A stretch of DNA of 64,000 nt from Lantana camara (GCA_037501455.1 CM074857.1:30331001-30395000); one strand, 5' to 3'; counted from the stretch's first letter, positions 33,384-46,267 are shown. The notes: generated by a model from the sequence alone, not told the origin. Made by a program: numbers and translations.

Positions 33384-34803
33384 ATAACTAAATAATTAAA
33401 TTAACAAGAATTTCCTTCATTCACATTACATGTTCGAAAATTTCGCTAAGCTTATAATCATCACACATAATATGATTCCGGATTTTCAAATAATTTAATT
33501 ATCACAAGTCCAAATGAAACAAATTCTTAAAATTTAAATTATTGTTAAACAAATTAACATAATTCGTATTAAATTATCACAAAGATAAATTATAATCAAC
33601 TAATGATTATATAAAACGAATTTACATAATAAATCTAATTTAATATAGTAAAACTAGTTTACTAAAAAAGATATTATATAAACAGATTATATAATTTTAT
33701 ATAAAACATATTTATATAAATAGCTCTTACGGACTCTTACATATAAAACACATTTATATATATGCATTGGGCTTTGATATATAAAACGCATTTATATATA
33801 TAGGCCTATTAATGATTATCATCCAACTTAATGGAAGGTCAAGGGCCATTGTAAGATGAATTACCCAATAGCCCATTAATATTATACTTAATAATATAGA
33901 TAAGCCCATTACCCTAAAAGCCTACTAATATCTCTAAAAGCCAAAACCTACAGCAAAGTCCCTATGCCCGTCGCTGGCTAATCACTCAGCAAGGAGGAAC
34001 TCCCAATGCAGCTCTGCAGTGACTTTCTCCGGTCTCGCCCCGCCACCTCTCACCTTGCCTTTGAACATCGCTGCCCTCCTGTGGCGACGCCGCCAGTTCC
34101 ACCATGTCGCTCCTCCGCCGTAGCTTCTGTGTTCGGTACAGAACTTCGCCCGTGGAAAGTGGTCAGATCCGCCGCCACAGAGGCAGCGGCGGAGGCTTAG
34201 AAGCTCCGTTTCTCTTCTCGTTTTCTTTTATTAACTAAGAAGTGGGAGTGGTGTGGGTGCCGCGAGGTGGTAGTTGGCCGAGATCCACCGCCACAGAGGC
34301 GGTGTTGACCGGAATTCGCAACCACAGAGGAGGCGGAAGCGGCGGTGTTAGGGCGGCGGCGATTAGGGGAAAAAGCTAAACTAGGTTTTACTTTGCCGAA
34401 CAATTAATAAAAATTGATATGAAACACTAATCAGCATATTGATTAATTAACCAAAAATTATCGTAACAACATGCTCGGCCATTAACAGATTATAATAAAT
34501 CTCAACTGATAACATGCTTAGCAAATAATTAACAGATAATTATTAAAAAGTATGACTAATACATAATTAATCACATTGATTCATATAATCTCTCGACAGA
34601 TTTGCAGATTTCATATAATATATGATCAAGAATATAAAGCTGATTAACAAATAATCTAAACACAATTTCATATAAACAACGATTAATATATATTCTTGGG
34701 ATTAACATATAATCTCAAATCTAAGGGCATGCATAATTCCATAGATTAACAAATAATCTTGATGATTTACAGTCTTGGTAACAGAGACATAAAACGAGCA
34801 ATT
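33384..34803 (-). other. Copia 2 leader between primer site and gag
   Basis: AT-rich leader of about 1.4 kb with a GC-rich block at 34000-34380 that holds CCGCCGCCACAGAGGCGG-type repeats. Open frames there (for example 34006-34200) have no protein similarity I recognise. Long leaders occur in some copia lineages; part may be a captured fragment. Confidence 0.45.
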
Positions 34804-34816
34804 TAGGCTCTGATAC
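34804..34816 (-). other. Primer binding site of copia 2
   Basis: On the minus strand, TGGTATCAGAGCC directly follows the LTR end (...TTCTAACA). It complements the 3' end of plant initiator methionine tRNA. Confidence 0.85.
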
Positions 34817-35166
34817 CACTGTTAGAACACATAATAGGACTAACCTTTTGCGGAAGCGAATTCGGATTCGATTGTCGCTTTACGCCACTGCAACCTCGAC
34901 TATAATCCTTGAAGGTGCTACTAGAGTCACCGTGTTTCCACATCCCAAATCCTTAGTCTCCGAATGATGGACTACGTGAGAGAGATCTATTCTGTGAGTA
35001 TACTGTATATCGTGTGTGTTTATTATTTCACAGATAACCCCTGTATATATATGATAGAATTAGGGTTACATAAACTCTATTCTTATGGGCTTGTCATAGG
35101 CCCACATCAGTTACTTAAACTGATTCCTATTATTTAGGGATGTGGTCGGACCCACTTTTAACTACA
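34817..35166 (-). repeat. 5' LTR of copia 2
   Basis: About 350 bp. On the minus strand it starts TGTAGTTAAAAG at 35166 and ends TTATGTGTTCTAACA at 34817. A TATATATACAG stretch near 35045 could serve as its TATA region. Its partner on the left survives only as 15 bp. Confidence 0.8.
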
Positions 35167-35171
35167 CTTGG

Positions 35172-35214
35172 GAAAAAAAAAAAAAAAAAAAAAAAATAAT
35201 AATAATAATAATAA

Positions 35215-35245
<31 letters not shown>

Positions 35246-35246
35246 A
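35172..35246. repeat. Compound microsatellite A(n), (TAA)n, (GAA)n
   Basis: A run of about 23 A is followed by about eight TAA units and about nine GAA units, directly between the target duplication of copia 2 and the MITE at 35244. Confidence 0.95.
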
Positions 35247-35694
35247 AATAATTACATCTGACTACCCTGCAGTTAGACCTAATTACAATGTAATCCATAA
35301 TTATTAGGAAATTACATTTTAGTCCTAATTTTGAGAATCGCTTGTTGTCCCTAGGGTTCCGTTATGTCATTCCAAAAATACCTCTTATTTGTTGTTAAAT
35401 TCATAATTTCTAGGGATCATTTTGATTATACTTGTAAACTTTAGGGATGATTTTGTAATTTTGGTCATATATTCATTGTAACACTCATAAAACCATTAGA
35501 GACATAAGTGTACTTTTACAAATTCCGTTAAGGGAACTCAAACTAAAACCTTCAGAGACATAAGTATACTTTTATAAATTCCTTTAATGGAACTCAAACT
35601 AAACAAGATTTATAGGGATTAAAATATAATTTCCCGATAATAATGGACTGTTGTAATTAAGTCTAAATACAGGATAGTTAGATATAAATCGTCC
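35244..35694. mobile_element. Mutator-like MITE copy 3
   Basis: Same family as 7227-7623 and 20592-20984: AATTACATCTGACTACCCTG at the left and the complementary end near 35694. Inside is a 56-bp tandem duplication (AGAGACATAAGTGTAC at 35498, AGAGACATAAGTATAC at 35554) that the other copies lack. AAGAAATAATTACATCT recurs just outside its right end at about 35699. Confidence 0.8.
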
Positions 35695-35699
35695 TAATA

Positions 35700-36412
35700 A
35701 GAAATAATTACATCTAATTGATGATCTAATTAATTAATCGTAAAAAAAAGATGCATGCATGGTAAATGCTAGAGTTTTACATCAAATTGGGGTAAAGTGC
35801 TAAAGATATTATGATTTCAAGGGGTGAAGTTTCTTTTTGCTATTTTTATGGGACAAGTACCCGGCCCCTTGCGGTTTCGGTGAAAACGTTGAAATTTAGA
35901 GAAATATTGGCCAATATTCTGGAGTCTCATTATTCCGCTGATCACTAGGTGATTGATTCAGCTCTTGTCGCTGGACCTCTTTGTTTGTATTGCTATTTGA
36001 AATGAAATGTTTATATTTTTGGTAGGAAGGTTTGCCCATATGTTGAATTAGAATGTTAGTGTGTGTCGGGCAATTACACCAATTTGTTGGATTATAATGA
36101 TTGTGTGTGGAGCAATTGTATCAATATGTTAATTAGTTAGAATGTTTGTGTGTCGAATAATTATACCAATATCTCGAGTTAGAATGTTTGTGTGTCGAGC
36201 AATAACTGCCTAGTGTTAATTCCACTAGAAAATGAATTCGTGATACTTATAATAAAAAAATTCCCATTAATTTATGTATATTATCCCAATAATGTAATTT
36301 ATTCATGACAGTTATAACATTCACATAAATATCCGTGAATTATTGCACTAGTCATTCCTGCACACTTTATGTGTGCAAATAATATAATAATTATTATTTA
36401 AATATAGAGCTA
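35700..36412. other. Intergenic DNA left of the NUMT
   Basis: AT-rich; no gene recognised. It includes the minisatellite at 36041-36210. The change to matR-like sequence at about 36413 is taken as the left NUMT junction. Confidence 0.6.
36041..36210. repeat. Degenerate 44-bp minisatellite, four units
   Basis: Units start near 36041, 36085, 36127 and 36172. Each has TTAGAATG(T)TTGTGTGTCGAGCAATTA-like sequence followed by ACCAAT. Units differ from each other at many bases. Confidence 0.8.
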
Positions 36413-36594
36413 ATTCCGGATACCCCTCAAATTCTCTACAATTCAGACACATTTCTACGGTCCACTAGAAAGTGATGAGAAGAAGCATCGTGCAGCCCTG
36501 CTCAAGGAATTATAGCTCTCTATAGTCTTTGGATCCCTCTTCATTCGGCAGGCGAGTTCGTTCTAGTGTGAATTAGGGTAGAGTAGAACGCTTC
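36413..36594 (+). pseudogene. matR: matR (mitochondrial maturase) fragment, left piece
   Basis: Read on the plus strand, the piece encodes YGPLESDEKKHRAALLKEL and, after a frameshift near 36510, LDPSSFGRRVRSSVN and GRVERF. This is from the middle of the plant mitochondrial maturase-like protein, which helps splice group II introns in mitochondria and is encoded in nad1 intron 4. One internal stop (TAG before GRVERF) and a frameshift show decay. It ends exactly at the CACTA insertion; the frame resumes at 48692. Flanking AT-rich nuclear DNA on the left shows that it is a nuclear copy. Confidence 0.8.
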
Positions 36595-37260
36595 CACTAC
36601 AAGAAATTCCTGAAATTCCGACGGAAAATTTCGAGGGAAATATCCCGTCGGAATCCCCTCGGAAATCCAAGGGAATTCCGACAGGTTTCGATTTTTAAAA
36701 ATATATATATAAATTAAATAATTCCGACGGGATTCCGGGTTTTTGTAAATTATTACATTTAAAAATATTTCCGACGGGATTTCGAGGGACATCCCGTCGG
36801 ATATTTTAAAAATTAAAATTAAAAATAGACATTAAATATTTCCGACGGGCTTTCCCTCGGAATCCCGTCGGTTTTTTATTATAAAATTTAAAAAGTATTG
36901 TTAAAAAATTCCGATGGGATTCCGAGGGGAATCCCGTCGGTTTTTTCAAAATATAAAATATAAAATTGAAATTAAAATAGATTTTAAATGAAAAATAAAA
37001 TTAAAATTTAACGGAAAAATACATATAATATAAATTAACTAATTCCGACGGGATATCCCTTGGAATCCCGTCAGTGTTTTTATTATAAAATTTAAAAATT
37101 AATTATATATAATTCCGATGGATTTCCGAGGAATATCCCGTTGGTTTTTTTTCAAATATAAAATATAAAATAGAAATTAAAATAGATTTTAAATAAAAAA
37201 TAAAATTAAAAATTAAGGGAAAAATATATATAATATAAATTAACTAAATCCGACGGAATG
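36595..37260 (+). repeat. Left subterminal repeats of the CACTA element
   Basis: About ten copies of TTCCGACGGG...CCCGTCGG, often as facing pairs that can fold into hairpins, are spaced by AT-rich DNA. These are the usual transposase-binding arrays of CACTA elements. Confidence 0.9.
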
Positions 37261-37305
37261 TCGGATTGTATAAAATGTATAATAAAAAAAGATGTTTAAA
37301 AATAG

Positions 37306-37375
37306 GTGTTGCTTGGGAATCGAACACAGGAGCCCATGGTATTCTGGACAGCATTCTGCCAATCAAGCTAACGTA
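37306..37375 (-). repeat. tRNA-like sequence with Pol III A and B boxes
   Basis: On the minus strand, TAGCTTGATTGG (37359-37370) resembles an A box and GTTCGATTC (37317-37325) is a perfect B box, about 42 bases apart. A proper cloverleaf does not form (the T-stem does not pair), so it is a tRNA relic or SINE head, not a tRNA gene. Confidence 0.45.
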
Positions 37376-37439
37376 TTTATTAGCTAGAAGTTAAATTTTT
37401 TATTAATAACCTATGTGAAAACAAGTAATACTCAGATAA

Positions 37440-40400
37440 GTTAGGGTAAAATTTCATTTCGCCCCAAATTCATTCCTTCTTCCAAATTGAGGAGCGAGCT
37501 CCTGAATCACTGTGACTGCCGAATTCACTCTCGCCTCCGCCAGGTCCGGTCTTCCCTTGTTGTCACCTCCGCTAGCCTCCGCCGTCGCCTACCGGTCATC
37601 ACCTACCAAGTAAGGGGAATTTAATTTTTGTTTAAGATTTTCGAGTTGGAAATCGGAATGTTGGTTTGTGAAGATTGAGAATGTCGATTGATTGATTGAT
37701 TCTTAGATGCACGTTGTGACAAAGCTGTACTGGGAGATGCGAGAGAGAAGCTTCACTTGAAGCTGTTGAAGATTTGAAGTTTCAGAGGCCTCGGAAAACG
37801 GTACATTTCTATTCTTCAATTCAACTCTCTCTGTAAATGGTTGAATTTTCTTTCAAGATTACTCAAGGAATCTGGATTTTGCTCTATCTATCTCTGTAAA
37901 TGGTTGATTTTTCTTTCAGAATTGTTCAAAGAAGGTGAATTTTACTATCTCTGTCTGTAGGATAATTCTGGGAAGCGTGAGTAACCATGTGATTGCGAAT
38001 GCAACCTGCCCAGATTTCCTCATGTGATTGCAAATGTAACCTGCCCAGATTTCCCTCATCTGAGGTATCAAGAATTATCCTGTATCTGCATAGCATTTGT
38101 GCCTGTGCTTGTTCGCCTTTTGATTCTGTCTGTTTTATTATTTATGAATGCTGAACCTTTTCTATTTTCTCTTTAATAATTTGAATTCATTTATTAATTT
38201 CTTTGTGCCATTTGACTGTAGGATCTTGTGTCTTGCTCGTTGGTCTATAGATTCCTAAACTTTGCTGCTGTAGAGGAATCCTTGTGGCGTCACTTGTAAG
38301 CATTCGTTCTTCGTTGTCTTGTTTCTCATAAAATCTACCCCTCAATTAAAAAATACGAAAGAAGAAAAAAGAAATAAATAAGAAATAAGAATTAGTAAAA
38401 AGAAACAAAAACAGAGCACAGTCCACAACAGGGATAACGACTTTTCGTTGATGTTTTTCATCATTAGTTGCACTTGTAATGACTGACTTCAATGTTCTCT
38501 TGTTTTCTTTGCTTTATCGGACTTATATGTTGAAGAAACAATCAAATAAGACCACTCTTCTCTGCTGTTTATCATGCATAGTTAGTTTTCATATTTCATA
38601 CGCTAAAGAATTTCAAGTTATTTCTTGTTTTCGTTTCAGAATTGTTCTTCGTTCATTCAAATTATACTTAGTCCGGGGAATGCTAAATTTTGATGTCTTT
38701 TAATTTGGTTGGTTAGTATTGCTGCATAAGTTGATGTATATATATATTTATATATAAACTTTAGGTGATGAAAATGTGATAAAATATGGAAATGGGTTAT
38801 GATATTTTTGCTTGAAATTGCAGCCAAAATATGTATATTTTTGCTTGAAATTGCTGCTCAATTAATTTCCTGCTGCTGCATTGCATTTTGTGGGGTGTTG
38901 CGTGAGTTTATGGGAGGGAAAGTCATGAAAATGGCTGCTGCCATGAGGCCCCTTTTTGCTTGCCCACTACCTTGAATTATTGTTGGAAAAATGGGATAGA
39001 CATGGAAACGTGGCTGCCACTTTACATTGATGTATCAAAATAAAATGATATTAGCTTTGTCATTGTTGTATACCTGCTGCTGTTGCCTTAAAATTTCTAA
39101 ATATGTAGGTTATTAATTAAGTGGGTGGCTCTATAAAAGCTTTAAGGTACAACATCTTTAAATGCTCAAGTCTAAATATTATTGAAAGTATATAGTGTAG
39201 AGTTTGTTAATTATTCTTGATATATCTTCCATTCCGATTAGATTATGAATTCTCAAGTACTTTTTATATTTTTCTTATGCAGACCTATCTGAAATCATGT
39301 CACAAGGGGCCTTCTAAAGTTAATTAGAACTCAGGTAAAGCTATAGTGTTTCAGCAGCGATAATCGTATACTCATTACTTCTATGAAGCAACTGTTGGAG
39401 CCGGTTTACCAATCATTAGCGCATTGCAAGGCCTGCTTGAAACTGGTGACAAAACATTGAAAATTGAAGGAATATTCAGGTTGGTATGTTTTACACATCA
39501 AGAATTATGGGAAATGTGGCTGTCCCTTTTACCGTTATCTAAAATTTCTGCTTATCTTGAACTTCTCTTTCTATATAGGTTGCTTTTTTACACATCAAGA
39601 ATTTAGGTTGCTTTTCTCTCTCTATATATAAATGCATACTCATATATATGCATACATGATCATATATTTAGACTGACGCATATCATATATCATATATCAG
39701 GTTCAAGCATATAACATGAATTTACACGGGAAGTTAATCAATTGTTCATGAGTTGAATTTTTGTGGAAAAAGACAAGTCTGCCACTGAAATCGTAGCATG
39801 TATTTATTCACAGCTGAAAATGGTCCTTATATAGTATTTATTCATGAGTTTTTTAGATATTTACTAACTAATACATGGTTTGATTTTTATTCAACGTGGG
39901 ACATGTTAACAATGGTAATATACTGAATATTTGGAGAAATAGGATCAAGATTTTATTTATGAAATAACTTAGAAGCTGCACTTGAACACAAACACTTTAA
40001 GTGGCAGCTAGCTAACACCCTTTTAGTCTTCTGCTGAAAAGTCCAAAGTATGCAAGTTTAGCTTCAGTTCTTTGATCCCTTAAACCACGTCAGATTTAAT
40101 GTTTGTTTTCTTAATATCCAAGTTGTATATGTCGAGAGCATTAGGTTGGTGTAGACAATGATAGCTCTAAGTCATGGTAATTTACCAAATCGTTCACCAA
40201 ATTCTGCCAAAGTTGAGTGATGAATTAGAATAAATGGTGAGGAAATGATTCCTCTATGCTAAGAAGTCATGATGAAATTTGGATAATAGGAGTGAATTGA
40301 GTGATTGAGAGTCTATGAGAAATGAAGAGTCTATGAGAAATGATTAATTGACTGAATTTAGGTTAATTTTCATCAATTGTGCAGTTACAGCATTTTCATC

Positions 40401-42440
40401 AATTGTGCAATCACAAAACAAAATAATACAAATATAGAATATAAAAATACACCATTAAGAGAAATTGAGACGTGCCAAGATCTGCATGCTTACAGCAATG
40501 ACGCTGAGCTCCGCATGCACGTTAATGGAGCTCCATTTTCAGTTCCCATATTTAGAATGATATATTAAGCAATTTAAATGATATTGCTCAGTTTTTTTGT
40601 ATACCATTTCTTTCAGATTTCTTGCTTCTCTTCTCAGCTCCGAAATCTCTCGATATTTCCAGATCTAAGCATCTCCCAGTTCCAAATGTGAAGAATAATA
40701 GGATATAGATCATTGTATCGAAGATTTTCAGTTGTTCCCTTCAACCCGGAAAATCCCATTTGATTTCGATCAAAATTTCTGGTTTTCAGGTAAGTTTTTT
40801 GCCTCCCGAATTTCATTTTTCTTGTTCTTTGCATGTATACATAGATTGGGCGTTATTTGATTCGATGAAATCAATGGGCTTTATTAGTTTTTCTGTAATT
40901 TTGTGGTTTTAGGTTAATTTTTGCATCCCTTTTCGCCCAATTTTAGGTTAATTTTTTGGATTTTGTTTTGATTGTTCGTCGAATTTAGGTTAATTCTCAT
41001 CAATTGTGCAGTTTCGTTGGTTGAGATTGAAGAGTCTATGAGAAATGATTCTTACATTTTCATATTTATGTGGATTTTTGGCTTGTGATATGCAACTTAA
41101 ATTTTGCTGACAAACATATGCCGGGGGTTAAATGATCATGACTGTTAAGATTGAGGGTTATCATCAACTACGGGCTTTTGTTTTCTCATATGATGGAGTA
41201 AGAGACAGGGAACATATGCTTTAATTTTATTTTTGGCTGTACGTTTCTTGGTATAAGACCAACCATTTGTGCCGGGGAACAAAAAAAAATACTCTAATTG
41301 TATATTTGTATTGGAAATTTGTATTCAAGATTAAAAGGGGCATACAAAATTGGGTTTATTTCACAATTGGGAAAATCATGTCAGTGGATATATTTCACAA
41401 TTAGGTTATTCCACCTGTAATTGCAAGCTTTCTGTTTGAAATGCTTTATTTGATCTTTTTTGTTTAGATGACTCAACCTTTGAAACTTTTGCAGAATTTG
41501 GTGAACGATTTTGGTACAACTTGATATCAGGAACTTGCATAGTATAACTTTGGATTGCTCTAGTTTCCATTGAGGTACACATCAATTTATTTCGAGCTGT
41601 TGTTGCTGTTTCGTTTATTTGTAATCAACTAAAATTGGAAGTGATTAGTCCCTTGTTGGTGATTTGCCCGTGAGCTGTTGTTGGTACCAATTCCTATTGT
41701 TGTTGCATGATTGCCTTTGTAATATTGGAATAATTGAGTGTGAATCAATTTATAGTTACTGATGTGACTTTTCACAGCATTACGGACCTTAGTTTAATGT
41801 GTCCTTGCTTTAATTTTAAGATGTGAATTACTATTCAATCTTTTTATATCATCCCATGGTATATTCAAGGTTTTGTTGAGACCCTCTCTTGTACAACTCC
41901 ACAAATGGATCATTACAATGTGAACAATTTCTGCAAGACAAAAATCTAAAATATCCTTATTAATTGTCTAAGTCCAACCACAAGTTGTGTTTGCGAATTG
42001 TGATAAACAACAATCATAGGTTCCCACTTTTCACCTGAATAGGTCAGGTCAGCCTTGAGATGATTTGATTCTTTGACCCGCCTCCTCCCATTAATCCAAA
42101 TGCCGCAGCACTGGTACTATATTAAAATGTGCAATTTGTCTTGATGTTGGATTTAGTCCATTATTAAACTATTCACAGATTACACTTATTCATAGATGGA
42201 ATTACTGATGTGAATCAAGTATTAATTTTAAGGCATTTTAGGGTACATATACTATTCCCCCACTTTGAAACGCAATATAATGTACAAAGTTAAAGTACTA
42301 AATGTCAATTTAATTAGCTAAAATTAAGATTTATGAGATCTAAATTTATAAGATCTCATTTCCATTTTGATCTAATTACACGTATACCTTCTGAACCAAT
42401 TTCGTTTATGTATAGATGAGTATTCCCGAAGACTGACTTT
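37440..42440 (+). other. CACTA 5' region, probable non-coding leader exons and introns
   Basis: Five kilobases without a recognisable protein. GC-rich, exon-like sequence at 37490-37610 ends in CCAAG|TAAGGG, a plausible donor, and would be a 5' leader exon. Short local duplications occur, for example GAGTCTATGAGAAATGA at 40306, 40327 and 41028, and TTCATCAATTGTGCAG at 40369, 40395 and 40996. Long first introns are usual in CACTA transposase genes. Confidence 0.4.
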
Positions 42441-42441
42441 G

Positions 42442-45400
42442 CATGAATATGGACTCACCCGAATCGTGGAGGCACTAGACCTGAATATATTCGGGGGTTG
42501 AAACTTTCATCGAATATGCGAGCACTTTGCATCCGTTTATAGCTGAGGGAAAAATTCAATGTCCGTGCTTAAAGTGTCTAAGAAAATACGACTACAAACT
42601 GCCTGATGAAGTGAGAATTGATTTGTATAGACATGGTTTCAAACCGGATTATTATTACTGGACGGATCATGGCGAGGTAGCACCACCTTCTGACCATGGT
42701 GCAACTTCCAATACCCACTATATGGTTCAAGAATCTACTTTCGAGTGTAGCGCATCGAGTACCCATCTATGGACTGTGAAAATCAGCTAAATAGGTATAA
42801 TGAGATGTTTTTTGACGCCACTAGACAAAATGTTGACCGGGGATATAGGAGTGGCCACGAAGAAGCTCCTAATCCTGAAGCTCAAAAGTTTTACGACATC
42901 CTCAATGAACTTAACCAACCCTTGTACGATGGATGCAATAAAGAGTCACCTTTGTCTGCTGCAGCGAAAATGATAAGTGTCCAGAGTGATTATAATGTGC
43001 CTCATGACACTTTAGATGAACTTATGCAGTACTTTTCAGATACCTCGCCCTCAGGAAATCTCTTTCCTAGGAACTACCATAAGGCACTAAGATTGGTAAA
43101 GAAACTAGGATTGGACATGAAAAAGATTGACTGTTGTGTCAACGGTTACATGTTGTACTATAAAGCTGATGAAGAGGCCACATGCTGCAAGTTTTGTGGT
43201 GCTGATCGGTATAAGATACAGGCAACTCAGAAAAAGGGCGTGAGATGACAAATTCCTGTTAAGAGAATGCATTATCTACCTCTTATCCCCAAATTGCAAA
43301 GGCTGTATGCCTCAATGAGCTCCGCACGACACATGACATGGCACTCGAAAAACCAACGACCAACTGGAGTAATGTCTCATCCATGTGACGGGAAAGCCTG
43401 GAAACATTTTGATGAAACATTTCCATATTTTGCCAATGAACCTCGAAATGTAAGGCTGGCTTTGTGTACTGATGGTTTTACTCCATATAACTCATCAGCA
43501 ACTCCCTACTCATGTTGGTCGGTTATTGAGACACCGTACAATTTACCTCCCAAAATGTGTATGACTATGCCATACATGTTCCTGACATGTATCATTCCTG
43601 GGCCTAAAAACCCAAAACAGAATATTGATATATACATGCAGCCATTGATTGATGAGTTAAAAGAGTTGTGGGAAGTCGGGGTTTGTACTTATGATGCAGC
43701 GACAAAACAAAATTTTCAGATGAGAGCTGCAGTGATGTGGACTATTAGCGACTTCCCTGCTTATGGCATGCTATCAGGATGGGGCACTGCGGGAAAACTA
43801 GTGTGCCCTTATTGCATGGAAGAGAGTAAGGCAACTTACTTGAGGAATGGGAGAAAACTAAGTTGGTTTGATTGTCACCGGAAATTCCTGGACTTGGATC
43901 ATCCTTACAGACAAAATAAAAGAAATTTTAAGAGAAATCGTATGCAAACTGACCATCCTCCTTGTAAGTGGAGTGGACATCAACTGTGGGAGTAGGTCTG
44001 TGAATTTCCAAAAGTCACAGAGACTCTTCATAATCCAACAATTCAGGGAGTAGATGAGTGGCATAATTGGAAGAAATGTAGTATTTTTTGGGATTTGCCA
44101 TATTGGAAGGATCTCCTATTGCGCCACAACCTGGACGTAATACATATTGAGAAGAATATTTTTGATAACATTTTCATTACGGTTATGGACATATCAGGTA
44201 AAAGTAAGGATAATGCTAATGCTCGTGAGGATATAAAAGAGTTGTGTAATAGGCCTGAGCTACATTTGGTGTCTAATCCTAATGGACGCGTGGGAAAACG
44301 AAAGGCTAAATATACATTCACATTAGAACAAAAGAGAACTATATGTGAATGGATAAAAGGACTACGCATGCCAGATGGTTATTCATCTAATTTGGGAAGA
44401 TGTGTTAATGTAAGTCAAGCTAAGATACATGGAATGAAGAGCCACGATTGTCATGTTTTTATGGAGCAATTGTTGCCCATCACGTTCAAAGGGTTACCGG
44501 ATGATGTTTGGAAACCATTAGCAGAATTGAGTAAGTTTTTCAAGGATTTGTGTTCAAGTAATTTAAAACATGAAGATCTTGATAAAATGGAGAAAAGTAT
44601 CCCGATCATCCTTTGTAAACTTGAAAGAATTTTCCCACCGGCATTTTTTGATGTGATGGAGCATTTACCGATTCATTTAATTGATGAAGCCCGTAATGGA
44701 GGCCCAGTCCAGTTTAGATGGATGTATCCGTTTGAAAGGTATTTTATTTTTGTTAAAGTCAAATGATAAATACAAATAAAAAATATCAGTGATATTGAAT
44801 TAATATATAAATATGTATGTTTATGCAAATAAATAGGTTTCTTGGAAAGATTAAGAGGACTGTGAACAACAAATCACGAGTGGAAGGTTCTATTTGTGCG
44901 GCCTATTTGCGACGTGAAACAACAAGTTTTTGCTCGTTCTATTTTGAAGATCACGTGCGTTCGATGAGGACTAGGGTTGGTCGGAATGACGATGGTGGAG
45001 TTGATGAATCACTTGAACCAACTTTTTCAATTTTTAACCAACCAGGACGTGCATCTGGGGCATGTACACCTCGTTATATGACTGATAAGAAAGAATATAA
45101 CGTAGCCTCACTACATATCTTGCTGAACTGTGAGGAAGTCTCAGTATATCGAGAGTAAGTAATCATCAAAATTTAAATTTACCTAGTCGTATCGATAAAT
45201 TTGAATTTATTTTTGTTTAACCAAAATCTTATTTGTGCAACAAATGTAGCCATTTTTTCGCACATGAAATCAATGATGGGGAAGAAATAAGTGGGGCGAT
45301 CCAAAAGAACTTTGCCAGCTAGTTCAAAGAATACGTAAGACACATTTATATCTTTTAACTTATATAACAAACAACTAATATATTGATTATAACATTAGTT

Positions 45401-46160
45401 CATTTATTTAATATAGGTTCTTAATGACCAAAATGAAGTTTTTGATGTATTATTACATCCGCTCTCATGCGGGCCGTATATAAAAGTTAGAACTTGGCAG
45501 AAATACTTAGTGAACGGTTTCAAATTTCACACTAGATCCTGGGGTGTTGGAAAGAAAACAATGAATAGTGGGGTGTGGGTTAAAGGAAATTTTGATGGAG
45601 GAAGTGATGATAAGGATTATTATGGAATGTTGAAAGAAATAATTGAATTAGAATATCTGGGAGAACCTTTAAAAAGGGTTGTTTTGTTTAAGTGTCAGTG
45701 GTTTGATCCAACTCCTCGAGTGGGAACGCGCATTGGCAATGCAGAAAGCATGATTGTTGAAGTTAAACAAAATGGTAAATATAAATGGTATGGCCCATTT
45801 GTAATTGCTCAAAATGCCCGTCGGGTATACTTTGTGCCTTATCCGGGCCGAACTAAAGATAAAGTAAACTGGTGGGCTGTAATAAAAACAAAGCCAAAAG
45901 CAAAGTTTGAAGTTGAAGATTCCCTTGAAGTGGCCTATCAAAATGACGATCGAGCTGTTGTCAATGCAATTCCTTTTGAGGAAAATGTTGGAATTTTGAC
46001 CGATAGAGTTCAAGTTGTAGATGAAGTTGAGGAGGGGGAAGTGAACACCATTAATTCTTATGTTAGTCCTTCGATGTCAAGTGATGAATCTAATGATGAT
46101 GAGGAATCTAACGATGCTGAAAACGTAGAATTTGTTGATAGTGACTATGATTGGTTAGTT
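42442..46160 (+). pseudogene. CACTA TNP2-type transposase, with stops
   Basis: Transposase that would cut and move CACTA elements. The first part (42442-42790) is the Transpos_assoc zinc domain: EGKIQCPCLKCLRKYDYKL, then DLYRHGFKPDYYYWTDHGE; two frameshifts precede it and one follows. From 42769 to 44766 a single frame holds the catalytic Transposase_21 region (LCTDGFTPYNSSATPYSCW, PGPKNPKQNIDIYMQPLIDE) and the start of DUF4218 (HNLDVIHIEKNIFDN, LPIHLIDEARNGGPVQFRWM). It is broken only by TGA at 43246-43248 and TAG at 43993-43995. After introns, 44837-45158 continues DUF4218 and 45419-46154 is DUF4216 (PYIKVRTWQKYLVNGFKFHT, GRTKDKVNWWAVIK). Domain order is normal. The rest reads well, so inactivation looks recent. 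Confidence 0.9.
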
Positions 46161-46267
46161 ATTAATTATGTGTATTTCAAATTTCTCTTAATTTTTATTA
46201 CTTTTTGTTGGAGGCTGTTAGTTTGTTGTATAAAATATTGATTTTTTTGTTGTTCATTATAATGCAG

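Larger units (their letters stand above)
28223..35166 (-). mobile_element. Ty1/copia retrotransposon 2, target duplication CTTGG
   Basis: CTTGG occurs at 28218-28222 and 35167-35171. The outer ends are TGTTAGAACACATAA at 28223 and ...AACTACA at 35166. Inside, on the minus strand, are the primer site TGGTATCAGAGCC (about 34804-34816), gag, protease, integrase, RT and RNase H in copia order. Only the right (5') LTR is complete; the left end keeps just 15 bp of LTR sequence. Frameshifts and stops make it non-autonomous. Confidence 0.85.

Noticed and set aside
34006..34403. Small GC-rich frames on both strands in the copia 2 leader
   Set aside because: They overlap each other, use CCGCCGCC repeats, and match no family.
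37306..37375. A functional tRNA gene
   Set aside because: A and B boxes are present, but the acceptor and T stems do not pair into a cloverleaf.
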